64,000 nt of DNA from Perkinsela sp. pyNocScin1 (lineage: Eukaryota; Euglenozoa; Kinetoplastea; Prokinetoplastida; Perkinselidae). Of the stretch, positions 27,574-34,668 are shown one piece after another. The DNA lies in assembly GCA_964019655.1 (NCBI GenBank), contig CAXHTR010000002.1, positions 372,001 through 436,000 on the forward strand, in the 5' to 3' direction. The notes under the pieces are model-generated. The model was given only the letters and a program-made list of their open reading frames with translations, did not search any database and was not told the DNA's origin. Numbering within the stretch: the stretch's first letter is position 1; every line of letters begins with the position of its first letter. A program made the translations under genes and the position numbers.

Positions 27574-28281
27574 ATGTCCTCACAAAATGAAAATGAAGTA
27601 ACGCCGTCAAAGTACGACTCGTCAGCGACAAAAGGGAACTTTGCCCTGCGCCCGCTCACTATCAAGCAGCTCGTTGACTCGCAGCGCGTAGGAGATGGGG
27701 TCATGGTCGTTGATGGCAGGGAGGTTGGACAGGTGACTATTGTCGGCCGCATCACTGGCTTTCCCGACGGACCGCATACGCCAGGGATCGCAAAAATGTT
27801 TGCATGCACGGTTTCTGACGATACAGGAGTCATAACGTGCAAAAAGTGGATTGATGCATCCGAGGAGCCCGATAGAAGCTGGGAAATCGGCACATACATT
27901 CGTGTCCACGGGGCAGCAAAGATGTACAACGATCAGCCGCAGATTACTGGCCAATTTCGATCCGTCATCGACAGCAACGAAATAATCTATCACCATATGG
28001 AATGCGTTCTCCTTCACCTCCGCTTGACGAGGCCCGTCCCGCAGCGCCCATCGGCGGTAAAGGATGCTCCCCCTGAAGGGTCCAATCTGCAAGAGCTTAT
28101 TCGCCATTACGCGCATCAAGCCAACAAGAAGACAGGAATGACGTGGCAAGAGGTCCACGAAAAACTTCTCAAGGACCGTGGAGCACATTGGACTGCTTCC
28201 GAGGTTCAGCGCGAGGTGAGCATGATGATTCAACAGGGCTTGCTTATCACAACGGCCGATGAGGAGCACTTTGTCTGCTAA
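27574..28281 (+). CDS. RPA2: Replication protein A, 32-kDa subunit
   Basis: 235 residues from the ATG at 27574. An upstream in-frame ATG at 27481 would add a hydrophobic leader, unlikely for a nuclear protein, and the splice acceptor lies between the two. The OB fold is clear: LTIKQLVDSQ, then GREVGQVTIVGRITGF, DDTGVITCKKWID and YIRVHGAAKMYNDQPQITG. A C-terminal winged helix follows (MTWQEVHEKLL, SEVQREVSMMIQQGLL). RPA2 works with RPA1 and RPA3 to coat single-stranded DNA in replication, repair and telomere upkeep. The N-terminal tail is short but Ser/Thr-containing, as in phosphorylated homologues. Confidence 0.93.
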   Translation: MSSQNENEVTPSKYDSSATKGNFALRPLTIKQLVDSQRVGDGVMVVDGREVGQVTIVGRITGFPDGPHTPGIAKMFACTVSDDTGVITCKKWIDASEEPDRSWEIGTYIRVHGAAKMYNDQPQITGQFRSVIDSNEIIYHHMECVLLHLRLTRPVPQRPSAVKDAPPEGSNLQELIRHYAHQANKKTGMTWQEVHEKLLKDRGAHWTASEVQREVSMMIQQGLLITTADEEHFVC

Positions 28282-28351
28282 TATCTGAGTTGAACCTTGT
28301 GAAAATATTTTACTCGGCGATATGCCGCTAAAACTCCCGAGCTTTATGGCG

Positions 28352-28383
28352 TGCTCTTTACTTTCGCAGTCTCACCATTCACA
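28352..28383 (+). promoter_or_regulatory. Putative spliced-leader acceptor of the NVL/RIX7 gene
   Basis: GCTCTTTACTTTCGCAG ends in AG at 28368-28369, 14 bases before the chosen ATG at 28384. The open frame continues upstream to a GTG at 28351, but that part is the pyrimidine tract. Confidence 0.5.
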
Positions 28384-30267
28384 ATGAGCTTTTCTAAGAA
28401 AATGCGGCAAAACATCGCCGCGATGGCAAGGCAGGGAAAAGATTTTGACTTCGACAGCCTTCCGCACGCAAAGCAAGCTCAAACAATGGAAAAAGAAAAT
28501 CCAGCGACCAACATGGACACTGAGGCAGATACAAATCTGCTTGTACAGGACATCAGCCTGGATGATCTAGCGGGTATCGACGCCATTCGCCAGTGCATTC
28601 ATGAACTTTGTATCTTCCCACTTCGCTTTCCACACGTTTACGACACGCTTGGAACAGAGCCGTCGAACGGAATCATCCTTCACGGTGTGCCTGGTAGTGG
28701 GAAGACAACAATCGCAAGAGCTCTCGCTGGAACAGCACAGGTACCATTTTTTCACGTTTGTTCACCAGAGATAGTATCTGGTGTCAGTGGTCAAAGCGAG
28801 TCTTTCCTCCGTCAGGTATTTTCAAAAGCGCTCCAGTCCGCACCGTCCATCGTATTCATCGATGACATCGACACAATCGCTGGGAATCGCGATGATGCGC
28901 AAAACGATATGAACCGGCGTCTTGTAACACAGTTAGTATCATGTCTCGATGACGTCCATGCCTCATGGAAGACTTCGAAGCGTGCTGTACAGGTCATATG
29001 CGCCACTAACCGACTGGAAACGCTGGACACATCGCTCCGGCGGACCGGCCGATTCGACCGCGAGATCGCATTGCCGATCCCTACGAGAGATGCAAGAGAG
29101 TCCATTCTCCGATATCTTCTCCGCAATGTGCGAACGGATGATAGCATTGATATTGCAGACGTTGCCATGCGAACACCTGGATACGTGTGCTCAGATTTGA
29201 ACGGGCTCATCAAGGAGGCCACAATCAATGCTATCCGGAGACTTCAGCAATTGCACCCTGATTCGCTACTGAAATCAGCTTCACCAACGACGCCCGATAG
29301 CTGCATGTCCCTGACCATGGCTGACTTTGAGAATGCCATCCAGCGTATCCAGCCAAGTGCGCTTCGTGAGGGCTTTACGATAGCACCAAACGTCCGGTGG
29401 GCTGATGTTGGTTCGCTTCACAGTGTCAAAAAAGAGCTCTTTCTATCAGTCATCCTCCCGATTCGGTATCCTTCGCACTATAGACACTATGGCATCACGC
29501 AGTCGATGGGCGTGCTGCTGGCGGGGCCTCCAGGCTGTGGAAAGACCCTCCTAGCCAAAGCAGTAGCAAATGAAGCTGGCGCAAATTTCATTTCCATTAA
29601 AGGGCCTGAAATATTGAACAAGTACGTTGGCGAGTCTGAGCGTAGCGTCAGAACAATATTTAGCCGCGCGAGGTCTAGCGCACCCTGTGTGCTCTTTTTC
29701 GATGAGCTTGACGCTCTTGCACCATCCCGAGGGTCGTCGAACGCCAATTCGAGCACAGAGCGAGTGGTCAACCAGCTCTTGACGGAGATGGATGGGATGG
29801 ACGCCAAAGATATCTCCGGTGTGTACATAATTGCTGCCACCAATCGGCCAGATCTAATTGACCCAGCCCTCAAGCGCCCTGGTAGACTCGATAAGTGCCT
29901 GACAGTCGACTTACCGAAAGCCACAGAACGATTCGAAATAATGCAGACAATTGCTCGCAAGCTACCGCTCGCCCAAGACGTTGACCTGGATGCTTGTGCA
30001 CGAGACGAGCGGCTCGAGGGTTTTAGTGGGGCCGATATAGCCTCATGGTTTCGTGAGGCTGGACTTGTTGCAGTGCAGCAAGATCTTGCGCTCGAGATGA
30101 CGTCCTACGGGGAAGGTATCCACGGGGAAATTGCTGGCAGAGCGGTGCACATACTGCCACAGATTTCGTCTGCAATGCTCAACGAGCGGTTCATCTCAGC
30201 ACAGCACCTTGATATAGCACTCTCCCACATTCGCCGATCTGTTCATGCGGACTCACAAAAAGGCTAA
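28384..30267 (+). CDS. RIX7: NVL/RIX7-family double AAA ATPase
   Basis: 627 residues with two AAA modules. D1 has Walker A GVPGSGKT and a Walker B of FIDDID. D2 has GPPGCGKT, FFDELD and a normal second region of homology (AATNRPDLIDPALKRPGRLD). The linker REGFTIAPNVRWADVGSLHSV and the D2 sequence fit NVL/RIX7 better than CDC48 or AFG2. The enzyme strips assembly factors such as NSA1 from pre-60S particles in the nucleolus. The family's long N-terminal nucleolin-binding region is reduced to about 60 residues. The D1 Walker B has Asp where the catalytic Glu is usual. Confidence 0.85.
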   Translation: MSFSKKMRQNIAAMARQGKDFDFDSLPHAKQAQTMEKENPATNMDTEADTNLLVQDISLDDLAGIDAIRQCIHELCIFPLRFPHVYDTLGTEPSNGIILHGVPGSGKTTIARALAGTAQVPFFHVCSPEIVSGVSGQSESFLRQVFSKALQSAPSIVFIDDIDTIAGNRDDAQNDMNRRLVTQLVSCLDDVHASWKTSKRAVQVICATNRLETLDTSLRRTGRFDREIALPIPTRDARESILRYLLRNVRTDDSIDIADVAMRTPGYVCSDLNGLIKEATINAIRRLQQLHPDSLLKSASPTTPDSCMSLTMADFENAIQRIQPSALREGFTIAPNVRWADVGSLHSVKKELFLSVILPIRYPSHYRHYGITQSMGVLLAGPPGCGKTLLAKAVANEAGANFISIKGPEILNKYVGESERSVRTIFSRARSSAPCVLFFDELDALAPSRGSSNANSSTERVVNQLLTEMDGMDAKDISGVYIIAATNRPDLIDPALKRPGRLDKCLTVDLPKATERFEIMQTIARKLPLAQDVDLDACARDERLEGFSGADIASWFREAGLVAVQQDLALEMTSYGEGIHGEIAGRAVHILPQISSAMLNERFISAQHLDIALSHIRRSVHADSQKG

Positions 30268-30369
30268 AAACCTAAAATGCGATACGAATACAGCGGTTAG
30301 TATGCATGCAAGCCTGCTGGGATGGAATTTTCTCATGTGTTTACGTTCAACATTGTATCTTTGTTGCAC

Positions 30370-30411
30370 TGCCATGGTGAATCTTTCACAGCTGCATTTC
30401 TGTACATTTCA
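30370..30411 (+). promoter_or_regulatory. Putative spliced-leader acceptor of TFIIB
   Basis: A pyrimidine-biased stretch (TGAATCTTTCACAG) ends in AG at 30390-30391, 20 bases before the ATG at 30412. It lies within the longer open frame that begins at 30322. Confidence 0.45.
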
Positions 30412-31446
30412 ATGGGCTTTCTCCAGAAGAGACTCTGCAAGAACTGCAAGAAGAATGGCGAGCTCGTGGAAAACACGCTCGAAGGGTACATCTATTGCAG
30501 CAATTGCGGGCTCATCAATGGGGAAGTGCTCGACAGCTCTGGCGGTAAGGAAGGCCTACAGAGTGGCAATCGTGCAGACTTTGCGGACGCTACTGACGAG
30601 CTCCTCCAGGAGGAGATGTCGGTTGATATAGATCGCGCCCTCGAGCGTGATTTCCGCATGCAGAAACAGGTCCTTTACGGACATACGGCGAAGATTGGAC
30701 TCCCTGGGTCAATCGCCGACGCTGCACTCCGCCTCTATGCGAAGTATGTGAATTACCGCAAGCGGAGGGGCGAGCGAATGCGCCTGAAAGATGAGGCTAT
30801 CGCAGCAAGCATCTTGGAGGCCTCTTCAGATGCAGGCGTAACCATCAGCATGCAGGAGATAATCCATGCAATGCGGTTTCCAGACCATGCCCAGCGGCGA
30901 GTCATCATGAACATAACCCGGCTGCGGCACCTTCTTTTTGACCTCCAGGGCAAAGAAGTGGCTGCTCCCACTCCTCTCGAGGCTTCGTTCAACCTCAAGC
31001 TGCAGTATAAGGAGTACCTTGAGCGGGCACGTGCACGTCTGATGATACCCGGGCTATGGACAACACATATCGGCGCAGCGCTCGCTGAGATGCTCGAGAA
31101 TGAGATGGACGATGTACCGGGGCAAGGCGTTGTCTGTGCTTACCTTGTGTACCTTTTTCTCACAACGAAAGCGTTTGCTGCCCTCTGTGGCATTCGAGAG
31201 AAGCTCGTGGTCCCGCTTAATAGTCCCGGTGCGCCTGTCGTTCGCGATCGGCTCGCGAAGCATTTTGCTGTCACTTGGAAAGAGGTCGAAGGGTTGACAG
31301 AGAGCATCGATGCAGAGATCATGCAACGGCTTTTGACTCTAGCCACCCATGAAGGGACACAGGCAAGGCAGGAATGGGAAAAGGATCATGGTGGGCAGGC
31401 ACCCACGCATACACCACTCCCTGAAAGAATAGGTGTACATATGTAG
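30412..31446 (+). CDS. TFIIB: Transcription factor IIB
   Basis: 344 residues from the ATG at 30412, almost the length of trypanosome TFIIB. The upstream in-frame ATG at 30322 lies before the likely splice acceptor. The N-terminus has a zinc ribbon (C9, C12, C29, C32; CKNC...YCSNCG). A B-reader/linker-like segment follows, then two helical cyclin-like repeats (SIADAALRLYAKYVNYRK..., IGAALAEMLENEMDD...). In kinetoplastids this divergent TFIIB works with TRF4 and SNAPc chiefly at spliced-leader RNA promoters. BRF1, the Pol III relative, is the alternative; its longer C-terminal extension is absent. Confidence 0.8.
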   Translation: MGFLQKRLCKNCKKNGELVENTLEGYIYCSNCGLINGEVLDSSGGKEGLQSGNRADFADATDELLQEEMSVDIDRALERDFRMQKQVLYGHTAKIGLPGSIADAALRLYAKYVNYRKRRGERMRLKDEAIAASILEASSDAGVTISMQEIIHAMRFPDHAQRRVIMNITRLRHLLFDLQGKEVAAPTPLEASFNLKLQYKEYLERARARLMIPGLWTTHIGAALAEMLENEMDDVPGQGVVCAYLVYLFLTTKAFAALCGIREKLVVPLNSPGAPVVRDRLAKHFAVTWKEVEGLTESIDAEIMQRLLTLATHEGTQARQEWEKDHGGQAPTHTPLPERIGVHM

Positions 31447-31552
31447 CTGTCAGAGAACACGAGTGACACCAGTCGTCAATGTGTTTTGAATGTGTGATGA
31501 ATTCGCACCCGAAGTTTTGGCTTTATCCTATTTTGAAAAGAAACAATATGAT

Positions 31553-32626
31553 ATGCCTGTGATACACAAGAATCCACCAGCTTTGTTGATGCAGAAGCCA
31601 TTTATGACCCTTCAATATTTGCTGATGTACTGCAGCGATGTTGAAGGAGTAGAGTCATATCCGAGCACCATCAATGTGGATGATTCATATTCAGCTTCAG
31701 ACACATCATCACAATACATCGAGTACAGTGTGCTTGTGAACGAAGAAGAACAGAATCGCATGGAGATACTTCTGGAAGATCTTGAAAATGTGGACATCTT
31801 CTGCGAGAACGCACCGGACCAGTTCTACAAATTTTACTTTGAATGGCCTGGCGTCGAGACAGATGATGCCTACGTGACGGCAATTTACTGGGGAAAGTAC
31901 CATCTTGGTGGAAGCATTAATTTGGGATTTCTGCCCTTCGCTATAGATAGCGCTTGGCTGAATGACAATGAGCTTCACGGCCAGCTTGACACTTGGGCAC
32001 TTCCTCGAACGCTTCGCTTGTTGACAGTTGAGCGAAACCTTTTTGACGGGACCATTCACTGGGGAATGCTCCCTGCGTACATGACCTTTTTGAACATTCA
32101 GTATAACAAATTTCACGGCACTGTCTCCATCGCCACGCTGCCAAACTCCATCCAGAGCCTGTATCTCGCAGGAAACATATTCTCGTGTGTACAGACACCA
32201 AAATTGGAGACTAGGGCCGACGTCTTTGGTACGGACGAGTATTTTTGTATGAAAGACATGAGTGACGATGAATCGCCTGAGCCTATGGTGACAGAAAGTG
32301 CGCTCTCGATCAATGAGCGTTCGCAAGAGGAATCCCGCCGACTTTCGAGCGGTGCGACGCTGAACGCAGGCAACCGGCGCATTCGGCGGGCTCGTGACTT
32401 CTATGGCGGCATTCCAACGATCTATGAAATGACAAATGTTCACAACACACTCAAAGCCATTTCACAGACTCCATATTCTCCGCCAAAGAAGCGCTTGAAA
32501 AGCCCTTCAACAGAGGATGGTGCAGATCAGAACGATGCTGGCCTTGATATCGCATCCATGTCCCTTCGAAATTGCATTGCATTTCTGTGTATGATGGCTT
32601 TTTTGATGCTTCTAGCAGCATTCTAG
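31553..32626 (+). CDS. Leucine-rich repeat protein with C-terminal membrane anchor
   Basis: 357 residues from the ATG at 31553, which follows a pyrimidine tract and AG at 31539-31540; an earlier in-frame ATG at 31490 lies only 43 bases from the TFIIB stop. An N-terminal cap (NRMEILLEDL ... FEWPGVETDDAYVTAIYWG) resembles the caps of the two LRR proteins at 40-42 kb. It is followed by about four LRRs of the form LPxxLxxLxVxxNxFxGxI (LPRTLRLLTVERNLFDGTI). The C-terminal half has a basic region (RRIRRARDFYGG, PPKKRLKSPS) and ends in a hydrophobic tail (FLCMMAFLMLLAAF), a probable tail anchor. Function unknown; LRRs suggest protein binding. Confidence 0.75.
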   Translation: MPVIHKNPPALLMQKPFMTLQYLLMYCSDVEGVESYPSTINVDDSYSASDTSSQYIEYSVLVNEEEQNRMEILLEDLENVDIFCENAPDQFYKFYFEWPGVETDDAYVTAIYWGKYHLGGSINLGFLPFAIDSAWLNDNELHGQLDTWALPRTLRLLTVERNLFDGTIHWGMLPAYMTFLNIQYNKFHGTVSIATLPNSIQSLYLAGNIFSCVQTPKLETRADVFGTDEYFCMKDMSDDESPEPMVTESALSINERSQEESRRLSSGATLNAGNRRIRRARDFYGGIPTIYEMTNVHNTLKAISQTPYSPPKKRLKSPSTEDGADQNDAGLDIASMSLRNCIAFLCMMAFLMLLAAF

Positions 32627-32826
32627 ATTTCGATTGGAAATTTTGAACGATCTCAGCTACCTTCAAGTTGCCGGTACCAGCCCCAGAATAATCTCAGTCG
32701 CGTATGTACGAAAAGTAAATTAAGGCTTTTATCAAGAAGCCAGAACATGAAATTTGCGTGCATTTAATGCTTTAATTTGTACCTACGCATATCAGTTTAT
32801 GTTTCTTACGTAATTTTTTCATCATC

Positions 32827-34536
32827 ATGCAACCGCAGATCATCGTTCTACGAGATGGCACTGATACATCTCAGGGCAAGCCACAGATTATATCCAACAT
32901 AAACGCTTGCGTTGGCGTTGTTGACATTGTTCGATCCACGCTCGGCCCGTGCGGCATGGACAAACTCATCAAGAACGACAGGACGACGATTGTCACCAAT
33001 GACGGAGCGACGGTGCTCGCATCGCTTGAAATCGTCCATCCAGCGGCCCAGTGTATGGTTGAAATCGCGCAAGCGCAAGACATCGAGGCTGGCGATGGTA
33101 CAACGACGACCGCGGTCCTCGCGGGGGAGCTGCTGCTTGAATCCAAATTCCTCCTCGAAGACGGGTTTCATCCACGAACCATCATTAGAGGCCTGCAGCT
33201 TGCATCAGCAAAAGCAACGGAGTTTATCCAGGCATCTGCTATAAAGCCCGACAGCGCAGATGACGAAGCAAAGCGGTACGATCGACTTCTCAAGTGCGCA
33301 TCAACATCTCTCAATTCAAAGCTCATTTCGAGTGAAAAAGATTTCTTTGCAAGAATGGCAGTAGATTCTATTCTGACGATCGGCCCCAAGGGTAGCCTTT
33401 CGCATGTGGGAATCAAGAAGGTTCCAGGTGGCGCAATGAAGGAGTCTTTCATGGTGAAGGGCGTCGCCTTTCAAAAGACGTTCTCGTACGCTGGGTTCGA
33501 GCAGCAGCCGAAGTGCATCAAAGGTGCAAAGGTTCTCCTGCTTAATGTCGAGCTTGAACTCAAGTCAGAGTGTGACTCGGGAGAAGTGCGCCTCAAGAAC
33601 CCTGCAGAGTTTCAGTCCATTGTTAATGCTGAGTGGGAGATCATCATGGATAAGCTCGAGAAGTGTGTTGCCGTTGGGTCAAATGTTGTTCTCTCGAAAA
33701 AGCCCATCGGGGATTTAGCAACCCAGTTCTTTGCTGACAGGAATATTTTCTGCGCGGGCCGCGTAGCTCAAAGCGACTGCGATAGAGTCGCCATGGCGAC
33801 AGGCGCGAAGCTCCAGCACACCACGAGCGACCTATCCGTTAGTGACTTGGGCTATAGTGGTCTATTCGAGGAGAAGCAGGTCGGCGCGGAGCGATACAAC
33901 ATTTTTTCTGCGTGCGAGGATGCCAAGACAGTGACGCTCGTTTTGCGCGGTGGTGCACCGCAGTTTATTGATGAAGCAGAGCGCTCGCTTCATGATGCAC
34001 TCGTCATTGTCAAACGCGCGGTAGACAATAGCGCTATCGTTGCTGGTGCTGGCGCCATCGATATGGCCATCGCGAGGCACATTCGTGAGTACTCGAAGAG
34101 TATCGATGATAAGTTACAGCTGGTCGTCGAAAGCTTTGCCCGCGCTATGGAAATAATTCCGAGGCAGATCGCTGAGAATGCTGGTCATGATGCATCGGCT
34201 ATCATGAGTAAACTCCGGCATAAGCACTTTGGTTGTGACGATGGTGCGCTCTACGGCGTTGACGCCATCAGCGGTGGTATTCTCAACGCGTATGAGGCGC
34301 TTATCTGGGAGCCTGACATCGTCAAGATTGGCGCGATTCGTGCTGCAACAGAAGCGTCCACTGTAATTCTGAGTATAGACGAGACTATCAAGGTGCCTGA
34401 AGCTGAAGCTCCACAGCCTCAGGGCATGCCACGCGGTCAGGGTACAGGTGGAGCAAGCCTGTCCAAGGAAGGAATGGGTGGAATGTTCAAAAATATGCCA
34501 GGAACAAAGACACTGAAAGGACGGGGTGGTCGTTAG
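32827..34536 (+). CDS. CCT7: CCT7, eta subunit of the TRiC/CCT chaperonin
   Basis: 569 residues from an ATG. Group II chaperonin motifs are intact: STLGPCGMDKLI, NDGATVL, the ATPase loop GDGTTTTAVLAGELL, and the late GAIDMAIARHIREY and NAGHDASAIMSKLR helices. The start (QIIVLRDGTDTSQGKPQIISNINAC) and the C-terminal tail (IDETIKVPEAEAP, then Gly/Arg-rich GRGGR) match the eta subunit. The complex folds actin, tubulin and other cytosolic proteins. The 3' tail has an added Gly/Met segment (SLSKEGMGGMFKNMPG) of unclear role. The apical domain (about 200-370) is of normal size. Confidence 0.93.
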   Translation: MQPQIIVLRDGTDTSQGKPQIISNINACVGVVDIVRSTLGPCGMDKLIKNDRTTIVTNDGATVLASLEIVHPAAQCMVEIAQAQDIEAGDGTTTTAVLAGELLLESKFLLEDGFHPRTIIRGLQLASAKATEFIQASAIKPDSADDEAKRYDRLLKCASTSLNSKLISSEKDFFARMAVDSILTIGPKGSLSHVGIKKVPGGAMKESFMVKGVAFQKTFSYAGFEQQPKCIKGAKVLLLNVELELKSECDSGEVRLKNPAEFQSIVNAEWEIIMDKLEKCVAVGSNVVLSKKPIGDLATQFFADRNIFCAGRVAQSDCDRVAMATGAKLQHTTSDLSVSDLGYSGLFEEKQVGAERYNIFSACEDAKTVTLVLRGGAPQFIDEAERSLHDALVIVKRAVDNSAIVAGAGAIDMAIARHIREYSKSIDDKLQLVVESFARAMEIIPRQIAENAGHDASAIMSKLRHKHFGCDDGALYGVDAISGGILNAYEALIWEPDIVKIGAIRAATEASTVILSIDETIKVPEAEAPQPQGMPRGQGTGGASLSKEGMGGMFKNMPGTKTLKGRGGR

Positions 34537-34668
34537 GCGCTGTTTCGCCCATAATCGTATCTGAGATTAGTATGAATCGAACCACCTCCCTCCATAGCCT
34601 TTCGAAGATTTCAATTTCGTAAATGTGACATGTGGTAAGCAACCTTTACTTTATGCATAGACCTGGGC

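Noticed and set aside
31709-32443. 244-codon minus-strand frame opposite the first LRR gene
   Set aside because: It opposes a recognisable LRR protein, runs against the block direction, and starts in the middle of the LRR region.
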